From an uncultured Thermoanaerobaculia bacterium (GTDB lineage: Bacteria > Acidobacteriota > Thermoanaerobaculia > Multivoradales > Multivoraceae): a DNA stretch of 64,000 nt. Made by a program: the position numbers and the translations under genes. Positions 1-8,264 of the stretch are shown piece by piece. The notes below the pieces were generated by a model that worked only from the letters and a program-made list of their open reading frames with translations, did no database searches and had not been told where the DNA came from. Numbering within the stretch: the first letter of the stretch is position 1; every line of letters starts with the position of its first letter. The stretch covers positions 1,342,859 to 1,406,858 of the forward strand of contig OX638294.1 of the NCBI GenBank assembly GCA_951812325.1, in the 5' to 3' direction.

Positions 1-1
1 G

Positions 2-1690
2 CAGCGCGGCGTTTCCTGGCAGGTGCCCCTGATCACCCTCCCCGACACGACCTTCCTGTTGATGTCGGCGACGCTGGGCAACATGGCGCCCATCAGCGAG
101 GCTCTCGAGCGCGCGACCAGGCGGCCGGTCGCGCTGGTCAGCAGCCGGATCCGCCCGGTGCCGCTCGAGTACGAGTACCGCGAGACACCCCTTGCCGTGA
201 CGATCGACGAACTCGTCGCGGACGGCAGGGCGCCGATCTACGTCGTGAACTTCACCCAGCGCGACTGCGCCCGGCTCGCCCAGAGCCTGACCAGCCTGCG
301 TCTGTGCACCCGGGACGAGAAGAAGGCGATCTTCGAAGCCGTGGGAGACTTCCGTTTCGACACCGCCTACGGCAAACAGGTGCGGCGCTTCCTGAGCTTC
401 GGGATCGGCATCCACCACGCCGGGCTGCTGCCGAAGTACCGGCTGCTGGTCGAGAAGCTCGCCCAACTCGGGCTGCTCAAGGTCATCGCCGGCACCGACA
501 CCCTGGGCGTCGGCGTCAACGTGCCGATCCGCACCGTGCTCTTCAGCCAGCTCAGCAAGTACGACGGCCAGGACGTGGCCCTGCTCAAGGTGCGGGACTT
601 CCAGCAGATCGCCGGACGGGCCGGCCGCAAGGGCTTCGACGAGCAGGGCTGGGTCGTCTGCCAGGCGCCGGAGCACGAGATCGACAACCAGCGCCGCCGC
701 CTGAAGGCCCGGACCTCCCCCGGCGGCAGAAGCCGGAAAAGCCTCCGCAAACGGCCCACGCCGCGCGGGTTCGTGCCCTGGGACGAGCGCACGTTCCGGC
801 GGCTGATCCACAGTCCGCCGGAGACGCTCGACTCCCGCTTCCGGCTCAGCCACGGCATGGTGTTCGACCTGATCCAGGCCGACGAGGCCTCGGGGAACGG
901 CGGACCCCGCCGGAACTTCACCTCGATCCGGCGGTTGATCGCCGCGTGCCATGAGAGGCCGGTCCGCAAGCAGCGCCTCATCGGCCAGTCGTCGGGAATC
1001 GTCCGGTCGCTCCATCGCGCGGGCATCGTCCGCATGGCGCGATCCCGCGGCAACGGCTACCGGATCGAGGCAGACCGGGACCTGCAGCTCGAGTTCTCGA
1101 TGCACCAGAACCTGGCGCTCTACCTGGTCTCGACCCTGGAGATGCTCGATCCGGAAGATCCCGACTACGCACTGGACCTGCTCAGCCTGGTCGAGGCGAT
1201 CCTCGAGAACCCCCAGATCGTGCTCCGCCATCAGGCCCGCAAGTTGCGAGACGAACTGGCCGCCAGACTCAAGGCCGAGAGGGTGCCGTTCGAGGAGCGG
1301 ATGGAACGGCTGCGCGAAGTCACGCATCCCAGGCCGCTGGCTGATCTCATCGAGCCGACGTTCGCCGAGTTCCGACGTTCCCACCCCTGGGTTCAGGGCG
1401 ATTCGATCCGGCCGAAGCGGGTCGCCCGCGAGATCTGCGAGGACTTCCTCAGCTTCGGCGAGTTCATCGGTCGCTACGGGTTGCAGCGCTGGGAGGGGGT
1501 GGTACTCCGCTACCTGAGCCAGCTGTTCAAGGTCCTCAGCCGCGGCGTGCCCGATCGATTCAAGACGGAGGCCGTGTTCGCCCAGCTCGACCACTTCCAC
1601 GACCTGCTCAACCGGGTCGACCGCAGCCTGCTCGACGAGTGGGAGCGACAGTGGTCGCTCGAAGCGGCGGGCGACGAGTCTCGGGAGTAG
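2..1690 (+). CDS. DUF3516-type DEAD/DEAH RNA helicase, 5' end outside window
   Basis: The frame is open to the left edge, so the Walker A and DEAD/DEAH motifs lie outside the window. The visible part begins with RGVSWQ, has helicase motif III (MSATLGN) about 20 residues further on and motif VI (QIAGRAGRKG) near residue 200, and so contains the second RecA-like domain. About 350 further residues form the C-terminal region typical of Ski2/Mtr4-like bacterial helicases with DUF3516. Such proteins remodel or unwind RNA with ATP in the cytoplasm. A basic Ser/Arg-rich linker follows motif VI. The downstream neighbour nth is convergent. Helicase identity is secure from the motifs; the substrate is unknown. 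Confidence 0.88.
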   Translation, partial: QRGVSWQVPLITLPDTTFLLMSATLGNMAPISEALERATRRPVALVSSRIRPVPLEYEYRETPLAVTIDELVADGRAPIYVVNFTQRDCARLAQSLTSLRLCTRDEKKAIFEAVGDFRFDTAYGKQVRRFLSFGIGIHHAGLLPKYRLLVEKLAQLGLLKVIAGTDTLGVGVNVPIRTVLFSQLSKYDGQDVALLKVRDFQQIAGRAGRKGFDEQGWVVCQAPEHEIDNQRRRLKARTSPGGRSRKSLRKRPTPRGFVPWDERTFRRLIHSPPETLDSRFRLSHGMVFDLIQADEASGNGGPRRNFTSIRRLIAACHERPVRKQRLIGQSSGIVRSLHRAGIVRMARSRGNGYRIEADRDLQLEFSMHQNLALYLVSTLEMLDPEDPDYALDLLSLVEAILENPQIVLRHQARKLRDELAARLKAERVPFEERMERLREVTHPRPLADLIEPTFAEFRRSHPWVQGDSIRPKRVAREICEDFLSFGEFIGRYGLQRWEGVVLRYLSQLFKVLSRGVPDRFKTEAVFAQLDHFHDLLNRVDRSLLDEWERQWSLEAAGDESRE

Positions 1691-1888
1691 CCACGCTGTC
1701 GCCGACTGTGGCGCGGCCGGCGATCGCGGTCGCTCGAAACGCCGGTCGCCGACGACGATCCGCTCACGTCCACGTTCATCCCGCCCTGACCGTTCCCGCC
1801 GACGGACGTGCGAACCGCTTCCGGCGCGGCCTGGTCGCACTGGAACCGCTGGCGCTGCGGGCAGCCGGCGCGTCCTGCGGCCACCGAC

Positions 1889-2521
1889 TCAGCGGCTCCG
1901 CTCGACTCCCGACTTCAGACACCATTCCTCCACCGGACAGCGCGAGCACCACGGACTGACCGGCACGCACAGCTTCTGACCGAAGCTGACCAGCGTCCTG
2001 TTCAGGCCGATCCACTGACTCCGCGGCAGCTTCGCGCGCAGCGCCATTTCGGTCTCCGGAGGATTGCGGGTGTCCACATAGCCCCACAGGTTCACGATCC
2101 GGTGGACATGGGTGTCGACGCAGATGCCGGGGCGGCGGAAGCCCTCGGTGACGACGAGGTTCGCGGTCTTGCGCCCGACGCCCGGCAGCTCGACCAGCTC
2201 CTCCACCGTCCGCGGCACTTCGCCGTCGAAGCGGTCGAGCAGCACGCCCATCGCGAGCCGGAGGTTCTTCGCCTTCGTGCGGTAGAAGCCCACCGGGAAG
2301 ATGAGGCGTTCGAGTTCGGCGGCCGGCAGGGCCCCGATCTCTTCCGGGGTCGAGGCCGCGTCGAACAACCGTCTCGTCGCGGCCGCGGTCGCCTCGTCCT
2401 TCGTCCGAGCGCTCAGGATCGTGGACACGAGCACCTTGAAGGGATCGCGTTCGGTCTCCGCAATCAGGGTCACGATCGGCAGCTCGGCGCCTTCGAGGTG
2501 ACGCCGGATGCGGCGCAGCAT
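1889..2521 (-). CDS. nth: endonuclease III
   Basis: DNA glycosylase/AP lyase of base-excision repair that removes oxidised pyrimidines. The 210-residue protein is the usual length. The helix-hairpin-helix LPGVGRKTA (residues 112-120) supplies catalytic Lys118. The catalytic Asp136 is in VDTHVHR. The C-terminal 4Fe-4S loop is C185-X6-C192-X2-C195-X5-C201, the exact family spacing. I chose the ATG giving MLRRIRRH; the same frame stays open far upstream, but that part is antisense to the epimerase gene. The gene is divergent from the SDR at 2645, and the 123-bp gap contains a short GC-rich direct repeat. Confidence 0.95.
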   Translation of the reverse strand: MLRRIRRHLEGAELPIVTLIAETERDPFKVLVSTILSARTKDEATAAATRRLFDAASTPEEIGALPAAELERLIFPVGFYRTKAKNLRLAMGVLLDRFDGEVPRTVEELVELPGVGRKTANLVVTEGFRRPGICVDTHVHRIVNLWGYVDTRNPPETEMALRAKLPRSQWIGLNRTLVSFGQKLCVPVSPWCSRCPVEEWCLKSGVERSR

Positions 2522-2537
2522 CGCCGCCAGACGCCGA

Positions 2538-2585
2538 TTCGACGGCGGCGTCGGCGCCGGGCGGCGGTTCGACGGCGGCGTCGGC
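2538..2585. repeat. short direct repeat between nth and the SDR
   Basis: The 18-mer ttcgacggcggcgtcggc occurs twice with a 30-bp period (2538-2555 and 2568-2585) in the divergent intergenic region, just upstream of the nth start codon. It may simply be low-complexity GC-rich DNA, but it sits where promoters for both genes are expected. Confidence 0.6.
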
Positions 2586-2644
2586 GGAGCGGGCACGGCC
2601 AGCCGAGAATAGCGCTGCCGGTCGCGACGGTACGCTTGGACCCG

Positions 2645-3556
2645 ATGAAGATCGCGGTGAGCGGCTCCTCGGGCCTGATCGGCAGCGCCCTGATCCGGAT
2701 GCTGGAGCAATCGGGGCACGACTGCCGGCGGCTGGTGCGGCGCCCGCCCCGGAAGCCAGGCGAACTGGAGTGGCGTCCCGAGCGCGGCCTGGCCGAACCT
2801 GCCGCCGCCCAGGGACTTGACGCCGTCGTCCACCTGGCCGGCGAGAGCGTCGCGGGCGGCCGCTGGACGGCCGCCAGGCGGTATCGGATTCGGTCCTCCC
2901 GCGCCCCGGCGACCCTCCGGCTGGTGGAGTCCCTGAGCGCTCTCGAGCGGCCCCCGCGCGTGTTCCTCTGCGCCTCCGCGGCAGGCTATTACGGCGACCG
3001 GGGTGACGAGCTGCTGGATGAGGATTCTCCCGCCGGCGACGGCTTCCTGGCCTCGGTGTGCCGCGACTGGGAAGCCGCTGCGGCGACCGCGGCAACGATC
3101 TGCGAACGGGTGGTGATGCTCCGCTTCGGCGTCGTCCTCACCGTCGCCGGCGGCGCTCTGCCCCGGATGCTGCCGCCGTTCCGCTTCGGTCTCGGCGGCC
3201 GCCTCGGCTCGGGCCGCCAGTACTTCCCCTGGATTCACCTCGAGGACGCGGCAGCCGCAATCCGTCATCTCCTCGACCACGGCGAAGGCCCCGTGAACCT
3301 CACCGCGCCGCAACAGGTGACCAACTCCGAACTCACCCGCTCACTGGCCCGCACCCTTCGCCGGCCAGCCCTGCTGCCGGTACCGGCTCCGGTGCTCGCC
3401 GCGGTCTTCGGAGCCATGGCGCGGGAGACGCTGCTCGCCAGCGCCCGCGTGGTTCCTGCACGCCTCGGGAGCGGTGGCTTCGCATACCGCCACCCCACTC
3501 TCGACTCGGCGCTCAGGCACGAGTTGTCGCAGGGCGACGTCCGCCAGGGCTGCTAG
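2645..3556 (+). CDS. TIGR01777-type NAD-dependent epimerase/SDR-like protein
   Basis: 303-residue extended short-chain dehydrogenase fold. It begins MKIAVSGSSGLIG, the Rossmann dinucleotide glycine motif, at residues 1-13. The sequences VHLAGESVAGGRW, CASAAGYYGDRG and the C-terminal region with PVPAPVLAAVFGAMARETLLASARVVP match the YfcH/TIGR01777 family, which often carries a C-terminal DUF1731 segment. The true substrate of this family is unknown. The frame is open upstream for several hundred bases, but the ATG at 2645 is the natural start of the fold. The stop codon lies in cagggctgctag, which resembles the terminal repeat of the MITE-like elements described elsewhere in this window. Confidence 0.88.
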   Translation: MKIAVSGSSGLIGSALIRMLEQSGHDCRRLVRRPPRKPGELEWRPERGLAEPAAAQGLDAVVHLAGESVAGGRWTAARRYRIRSSRAPATLRLVESLSALERPPRVFLCASAAGYYGDRGDELLDEDSPAGDGFLASVCRDWEAAAATAATICERVVMLRFGVVLTVAGGALPRMLPPFRFGLGGRLGSGRQYFPWIHLEDAAAAIRHLLDHGEGPVNLTAPQQVTNSELTRSLARTLRRPALLPVPAPVLAAVFGAMARETLLASARVVPARLGSGGFAYRHPTLDSALRHELSQGDVRQGC

Positions 3557-3706
3557 AATTCGGGAAGCTCGGCGGCGCCCGGCGTGTTGGACCAGCTGAG
3601 CGCTGCCGGTAGCCCGCGCTGCCGTCGCCAGGACAGGGCCGGCAGCGAACGGAGCCCCGCTCCTCGCCGGTATCCGCCAACGGACGACCCAAGCCCAGAG
3701 CAAGAC

Positions 3707-4432
3707 ATGGCTTTCAAACTTGAACGACGCAGGGCCGCCCGGTCCAGGTCCGGGACCTCATCCGTCCATCTGGGAGGCGCGCCCTACGAACTGGCGCCTC
3801 AGAACAGGACTCCGCTACGGGTGGGCATCGTCATCACGATCGCCTTCCACGCGCTGCTGTTCCTGGTCACCTTCCCCAGCGCGAAACCCCGCCCCCTGGA
3901 GGCCGCGCAGGCGCCGAAGACCTTCATGGTCATAGCGGTCCGGTTCAAGCCGCCCCCGCCCGCGAAGGCGAAGCCCATCCCGAAGCGCAAGGCCCGAAAG
4001 ATCCCGATTCCGGATCCGACCCCCGACGACCCCGAACCGCTGATCGAAGAAGAGGTGTTCGACGCGCCGGAGATCGACTTCGATGGGCTGAGCGACGTGT
4101 TGTTCGACATTCCACCCGCCCCCGCCGCGGCCGGTCCGCCCGGAGCCATGTGGATCGAAGGCGACGTCCTGCCGCCCAAGAGAACCTACGCACCGCGCCC
4201 CAACTACACCGAGGACGCCCGCCGGGCGCGCGTCCAGGGCGTCGTGATCCTGCAGGCCGTCGTCGACACCCTCGGCGAGGTGGGCTACGTCAAGGTCCTC
4301 AAGGGCCTGCCACAGGGCCTCACCGAGTCCGCCGTACAGGTCGTCGAGCAGTGGCGCTACGAGCCCGCGACCCTGAACGGCGAGCCGGTCCCCGTCTACA
4401 TCAACCTGACCGTCAACTTCTCGCTGCAGTAG
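3707..4432 (+). CDS. TonB-family energy transducer
   Basis: 241-residue protein with a short cytoplasmic N-terminus, one membrane anchor (about residues 42-62, VGIVITIAFHALLFLVTF), a Pro/Lys-rich periplasmic spacer (PPPPAKAKPIPKRKARK) and a C-terminal TonB domain (RPNYTEDARRARVQGVV to the end). This is the layout of TonB, which couples the inner-membrane proton-motive force to outer-membrane receptors. A TonB-dependent receptor is encoded at 56836-59064. No exbB or exbD is adjacent. The ATG at 3707 gives the natural short N-terminus; the frame extends upstream without supporting similarity. Confidence 0.85.
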   Translation: MAFKLERRRAARSRSGTSSVHLGGAPYELAPQNRTPLRVGIVITIAFHALLFLVTFPSAKPRPLEAAQAPKTFMVIAVRFKPPPPAKAKPIPKRKARKIPIPDPTPDDPEPLIEEEVFDAPEIDFDGLSDVLFDIPPAPAAAGPPGAMWIEGDVLPPKRTYAPRPNYTEDARRARVQGVVILQAVVDTLGEVGYVKVLKGLPQGLTESAVQVVEQWRYEPATLNGEPVPVYINLTVNFSLQ

Positions 4433-4468
4433 ACGGCCCGTGCAGGGGGCCTGTCCGTTTGTCGTGTC

Positions 4469-4580
4469 CGCGCCACGCGCGAACCACTACGGGGGCGAGT
4501 CGGCGAGAACACGGATGGCACGATGTTGGGCGGAACGCAGCGCCGTTCGAATGCGGCGTGACTTCCGCCAGGGGCTGCCA
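4469..4580 (-). repeat. degenerate copy (G) of the MITE-like repeat family
   Basis: The segment follows the outline of the full elements at 18066 and 20033: ccgcgccac-cgcgaacca, then acggatggcacgatg, a ttcgaatgc-gcg stretch and an end acttccgccaggggctg. The central palindrome is lost or replaced. Orientation matches copy B. Several mismatches show it is an old, decayed copy. Confidence 0.6.
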
Positions 4581-4701
4581 GGCCAGCGCCAAGGCGCCGA
4601 AGCGGCGTTACCGGCCTCGCGCCCCACGGGCGCTTCATCGTCGAGGAGTAGTGCGCAGGCGTTCCCGTGTTGTCTCGCACCCATGAGCGACAAACCACTT
4701 T

Positions 4702-4762
4702 GTGTCACACTTGAACCCCTCTCGTGCACCACAAGACGTCTTGTCGTGCACAGGTGTCACAC
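4702..4762. promoter_or_regulatory. nested symmetric motif, operator-like
   Basis: Three nested motifs share one centre. A perfect 14-bp palindrome acaagacgtcttgt (4731-4744) is flanked by cgtgcac at 4723-4729 and 4745-4751, and these by gtgtcacac at 4702-4710 and 4754-4762. The outer pairs are direct rather than inverted repeats. The arrangement looks like a regulator-binding site and ends 30 bp before the ATG of the putative Fic-like remnant at 4793. No regulator gene is adjacent. Function is inferred from architecture only. Confidence 0.45.
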
Positions 4763-4792
4763 AATCGACCACTGGCTCCTCTCACACTCCAG

Positions 4793-4972
4793 ATGCCCGC
4801 CGTCCACTACCAGAACGGCGCCTTCCCTCTGGACGACCGGCTCGACTGGGCCGAACTCGTACCCGTCGACTTGCGGTACAAGCGACAGGCAAGCCGAAAT
4901 GTCCCCGGCGAAAGAGACGAAGCTCCAGGATCTGGCAGGCCGACTCGGCCACCCGAAGCTCGCAGCCTCTAA
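4793..4972 (+). pseudogene. possible N-terminal remnant of a Fic-family protein
   Basis: The ATG opens a 59-codon frame beginning MPAVHYQNGAFPLDDRLDWAELVP, which recalls the N-terminal segment of Fic-family proteins (a HYG-FPP-NLDW-L-P type start). After about 24 residues the similarity stops and the rest is basic, low-information sequence. No HPFx(D/E)GN Fic motif follows. I read it as the decayed 5' end of a gene whose body has been lost. It overlaps the 3' end of the convergent DUF2335 gene by 4 bases. It could also be spurious. Confidence 0.25.
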
Positions 4973-5562
4973 CTCTCACCTTCGTGGTCAGTCATCCGCG
5001 GTGGTAGAGAAGGCGAAGCACCCCTCGTTCTCCTCTGTCGCTGCTTCCGCCGCTCGCCCCAGATGAACAGGCCGACCAGGACGCCGAAGGGGCCGAAAGC
5101 TGCCGCGGCGCCCAGTAGCGACTTGTCGTTGGCCAGCAGGTAGCCACCAAGCCCCAACCCGGCCAAGGCGATGACGAGAGCGAAGCGCTGCCCCCGCAAG
5201 TTCCGGAGGGTGTCGAACAGCCGGGCGTTTCCACCGGCCAAGGCGATGACGAGAGCGAAGCGCTGCCCCCGGGCGCTCATCAAGTGGTCGTGCGTCTGCG
5301 CGGCGGCCTCCAGTCCGTGATCGTGCTCCTGCTGCTTCTCGGCCATCACGATGATGCGGTTGACAGAACCCGGTTCGAGATCTTGATACTCCGCCAAGGT
5401 CCAGGGCGCGGGCAGCGGGCCGCTATGCTCCTGAACCAGCAGCGCTTCCTGCCTGACTCGTGATTCGCGGGCCGGTCGCGCGCCGGGCCGTCCAATCTCC
5501 GAAGGTTCGCGCTGGTGAAGAGGTCCTGGCTTCTTCCTTCGTCTCTTCTTGCGGCGACTCAC
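4969..5562 (-). CDS. DUF2335-type membrane protein with internal duplication
   Basis: 197-residue protein resembling DUF2335: a polar, basic N-terminus, the signature GPLPAPWTLAEYQDLEPGSVN and MAEKQQEHDHGLEAAAQ, then two hydrophobic segments (around FALVIALAGLGLGGYLL and AAAAFGPFGVLVGLFIWG) and a basic C-tail. The GTG start at 5562 is chosen because it overlaps the TGA of the upstream gene as GTGA, implying translational coupling. The segment RGQRFALVIALAG is duplicated in frame with a 25-residue offset, adding a partial extra hydrophobic stretch not expected in the family. DUF2335 has no established function and is often in accessory DNA. Confidence 0.7.
   Translation of the reverse strand: MSRRKKRRRKKPGPLHQREPSEIGRPGARPARESRVRQEALLVQEHSGPLPAPWTLAEYQDLEPGSVNRIIVMAEKQQEHDHGLEAAAQTHDHLMSARGQRFALVIALAGGNARLFDTLRNLRGQRFALVIALAGLGLGGYLLANDKSLLGAAAAFGPFGVLVGLFIWGERRKQRQRRTRGASPSLPPRMTDHEGES
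5161..5271. repeat. 36-bp direct repeat inside the DUF2335 gene
   Basis: An exact 36-bp sequence occurs at 5161-5196 and again at 5236-5271, a 75-bp offset that keeps the reading frame and inserts 25 residues. It codes for the start of the first membrane segment. Identity at the DNA level points to a recent duplication. Confidence 0.85.
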
Positions 5563-6179
5563 GAGCCGTTGCGTCCCCGCGCAGCGTGGTCCACGGCTCC
5601 TCGCAGATATCCACCCACTGCGGCCCACTGGCGGCCCAACGCGGCGGCACCCGTTTCTCTACGGACACTCAACGCGCCGTGCCAGTCAAGCGAGCGCGCC
5701 GCGCCACGGGCGAAGGGAGACATGGAATGTTCAGGAGGCGCTGCAGGCGCCAGTTCAGGCAGGACCGATTTTGCCGCCATATCAGGCGCATACTCGTAGA
5801 TGGACGCCAACAGATCCCTGAAGTGCAGTGACAGTATCCACTCCGAAGCCGCTACGAAGTAGCACCGTACGCCGTCCTGGAGACCGGCCAGGGTGCGGCT
5901 CCCCAAGTCGAATCCCGACGGGGTCAGGGAGTACAGGCGGTACCGTCGCGTCTCATCAATCAGCGCAAGCCCATCGCGCGACAACTGCTCGAGTTCAACG
6001 TATACCTGCTTGTCGAACGGGCCATAGCGGTACGGGCGGAAAGCGAAATGGGGGCACCCGCAGCGCCTCCCCAACTCACGTTCCAGGAGAAAGAAGTACT
6101 TCTGCAGGCGCACTGGATCGAAGCGTGCGTTTGCACCCGCGGCGGCCAGTGCGGCGAGGACGAAGCAGCGTCTATCCAC
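5559..6179 (-). CDS. YwgA/Panacea-like protein, unknown function
   Basis: 206-residue soluble protein. The N-terminal ~130 residues (FDPVRLQKYFFLLERELG, then FRPYRYGPFDKQVYVELEQL, YSLTPSGFDLG, and near the end YEYAPDMAAKSV) look like the winged-helix-type YwgA / SocA-Panacea (DUF4065) family. Members of the Panacea group act as antitoxins paired with diverse toxins. The C-terminal ~60 residues are not recognisable. It starts with GTG and its TGA overlaps the GTG of the DUF2335 gene. The pairing suggests a toxin-antitoxin-like or defence module, but no activity can be read from sequence. Confidence 0.5.
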   Translation of the reverse strand: MDRRCFVLAALAAAGANARFDPVRLQKYFFLLERELGRRCGCPHFAFRPYRYGPFDKQVYVELEQLSRDGLALIDETRRYRLYSLTPSGFDLGSRTLAGLQDGVRCYFVAASEWILSLHFRDLLASIYEYAPDMAAKSVLPELAPAAPPEHSMSPFARGAARSLDWHGALSVRRETGAAALGRQWAAVGGYLRGAVDHAARGRNGS

Positions 6180-6427
6180 TGCGGCATAGTGACATGCTCA
6201 GTGCGCCGTGTCACGCGACGAGAGCGAACTACATCCACCCCCTCCAGCAATGGTGGACGGCGCTCCAGCTCGGAAAGGGCGAGTCCGGCCAGTCCCCGCG
6301 GTCGAAGGAAGAGACGCCGTCGAAGTGGGAATGCGCAGGAATCGTCTGCAGCCGCGCCTCCCCGCCAAGTGAAGGTCGAGTACGCCGATGTCTCCGCCTG
6401 GACGGCAGCCGGGGCGCCGCATCCCGG

Positions 6428-7852
6428 TCAGCGCGGCGGCAGCCATCCGCGCGGGGGCCGGAAGTAGACCTTCAGGTTGGCCTCGCGCCGGTCGTCGGGC
6501 GACAGGTTCTCGAACACTCCGTAGACGAGCGTGCCGTGATCGTGACGGTGGATGACGGGATTCCCACGCCACTGCGCCTCGCCAATCTCGCACGGCTGGT
6601 CGGGGAAGCAGCCGCCCCGAGCGCCGAGATCGGCGGCCTCGTACTGGAAACCGACGAACCGCACATCCTTCGGCAGCAGAACGCCGATGACCTGACAGGA
6701 GCGCTCCGGATCGAGGACGGGGATCAGCAATGCCCGGACTTCCGTCCGCGTCGCCTCCGGCAACAGCCGCAGGAGATCGTTGCCTTCGGGCGACGCGAGT
6801 GCTCCGACCCAGGCACGGAACTCCGCCGACAGCGACCCTTCGATCATCCCTGCCACGCGCTCCAGACGCCCGGCCAGATCGGCAGCGCACGCCGTCGTCC
6901 CGGCGGTTCGGGGTTCCGCCGGCCAGTTGCTCGACACGGACCACTCACCGGGCGCGCACTCGGGGCACGCTCCGGCTCGAAGCAGGGTGGGGTTCGGAAG
7001 CAGGCGAACCACGACCGGCACGGCTTCGGGTTCCGGCGCGGCTTCGGGTTCCGGCGCCGCCTCGGGTTCCGGCGCGGCCTCGGGTTCCGGCACGGCCTCG
7101 GGTTCCGGCACGGCTTCGGGTTCCGGCGCGGCTTCGGGGTCCGGCGCGGGCGGCGCCACCCTGGCAGCCGGCAACGGGTCGGGGACCGTCTGCTCCGCGA
7201 CCACGGCAGGCTCGGGCGAAGGCGGCTGCTCTTCGCCTGGCTGCGCCGCGGTGGCGACGGTTGCCGCGGCCGCCGGCGCCTCCGCCGGGGATGCCGGCGT
7301 CTCCGGCGCCGGCGTTTCGGCCCTTGGCGCCTCCACCACGCGAGCGACATTCTCGCGCTGAAGCCGTCGTTCCCGCTGTTCGGCCCGGCGCTCCGCCCGG
7401 CGTTGCGCCCGAGTCGTCGCTCGCGCCGAGCCCGCGCTGGCCGGCGCCGTCGCGACGCCGAGACTCGAGTAGCCCACGTTCAGCGGCGCCCAGAACGGGC
7501 CCGTTCGCTGGCGCGAGGTAAACCCGACCTGGGGCCGCTTCCCGTCCTCCAGCCTCAGGTAGGAGTTGACGATCATGAACCCCTGCCGTCGCAGTCGAAT
7601 CTCCCATTCACCGGCGGCAAGGTCCGTGATGTCCAGCGTGCCCGCTTCGTCCGTCAGCATCGGGGGCGGTCCTCCCGACCGGTCGGCCTCGGCCAGCCTC
7701 GCGATGACCGTCACCTCCGGGACGGGCTGCCCGGCATCGTCGGTTACAAGAATGCGAAAGCCGTTGGCGCCGCTCCAGTCCTGGGCCGCCGCGACCGACG
7801 GCAGAGCCGCGAGCGCCACTGCCAGCGTCGGCAGGAGTCGGCGCAGCTTCAT
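6428..7852 (-). CDS. secreted protein with Glu/Pro/Ala repeats
   Basis: 474-residue exported protein. Signal peptide MKLRRLLPTLAVALAALPSVAAAQ is followed by a carboxypeptidase-regulatory/transthyretin-like beta domain (FRILVTDDAGQPVPEVTVIARL, to about residue 100), a basic Arg/Glu-rich stretch, a long Ala/Pro/Glu linker with at least seven PEPEA-type hexapeptides (coded at about 7015-7140), and a Cys-containing C-terminal domain (CPECAPGEW, CQVIGVLLPKDVRFVGFQYEA, CFPDQPC). The ATG overlaps the TGA of the upstream gene (ATGA). The family is not recognised. The repeats probably form a periplasmic spacer. Confidence 0.8.
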   Translation of the reverse strand: MKLRRLLPTLAVALAALPSVAAAQDWSGANGFRILVTDDAGQPVPEVTVIARLAEADRSGGPPPMLTDEAGTLDITDLAAGEWEIRLRRQGFMIVNSYLRLEDGKRPQVGFTSRQRTGPFWAPLNVGYSSLGVATAPASAGSARATTRAQRRAERRAEQRERRLQRENVARVVEAPRAETPAPETPASPAEAPAAAATVATAAQPGEEQPPSPEPAVVAEQTVPDPLPAARVAPPAPDPEAAPEPEAVPEPEAVPEPEAAPEPEAAPEPEAAPEPEAVPVVVRLLPNPTLLRAGACPECAPGEWSVSSNWPAEPRTAGTTACAADLAGRLERVAGMIEGSLSAEFRAWVGALASPEGNDLLRLLPEATRTEVRALLIPVLDPERSCQVIGVLLPKDVRFVGFQYEAADLGARGGCFPDQPCEIGEAQWRGNPVIHRHDHGTLVYGVFENLSPDDRREANLKVYFRPPRGWLPPR

Positions 7853-8100
7853 CCACGCGCCTCTGGCGGCGTCACGTTCTTCTCGGGAGGTTTGTCCGGC
7901 GGCGTACGCCGGTCGCGCCACAGGCCGGTCATCAGCGTGAGCAGGCCAAGGACCGCCTCGTCGACGAGGGGCAGAAAATCGGGAACGAAAAGGTCGACGA
8001 GGAAGATGACCGCCAGCAGAACGAAGAGCTGCGGGAAGCGCAACCTGCCCAGGAACGGGAGCAGAATCGCGCCGACGCGCACGGGATTCGGACCGGACAT
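7849..8100 (-). CDS. small two-helix membrane protein (DUF6116-like)
   Basis: 83 residues starting MSGPNPVRVGAILLPFLGRLRFPQLF. A hydrophobic segment (LFVLLAVIFLVDLFVPDFLP) is followed by VDEAVLGLLTLMTGLW and a basic, Pro-rich tail. The pattern resembles DUF6116 small membrane proteins. The longer open frame upstream has no support, and the ATG at 8100 gives the expected length. It overlaps the next gene by ATGA, so the two are co-translated. Function unknown. Confidence 0.65.
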   Translation of the reverse strand: MSGPNPVRVGAILLPFLGRLRFPQLFVLLAVIFLVDLFVPDFLPLVDEAVLGLLTLMTGLWRDRRTPPDKPPEKNVTPPEARG

Positions 8101-8191
8101 CAACCAAGACTCTATCGCCCGAGCCGGAAGGCGCCGGGAACCGAAGAGCGGAGAACGGGCCGGCGCGGCTATGCTCCGCCGCGTAACTCTT

Positions 8192-8245
8192 GACAGCCCG
8201 TGGCCGACGTCATGCGGCATGCGGCACGGACTTCAGCGGGCTGTC
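8192..8245. repeat. short inverted repeat related to the MITE ends
   Basis: gacagcccgtggccgacgtc at the left and gacttcagcgggctgtc at the right can pair, and both resemble the terminal repeat of the MITE-like elements (cagcccgtggcagaagtc). It may be a minimal internally deleted copy. It lies 20 bp before the GTG of the SDR at 8265 and would form a hairpin in its leader. Confidence 0.4.
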
Positions 8246-8264
8246 GAACCGGAGGAGATCCACC

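Noticed and set aside
7015..7150. Tandem ggttccggc-type repeats as a possible CRISPR or VNTR locus
   Set aside because: Units are 18 bp and encode the in-frame PEPEA linker of an exported protein.
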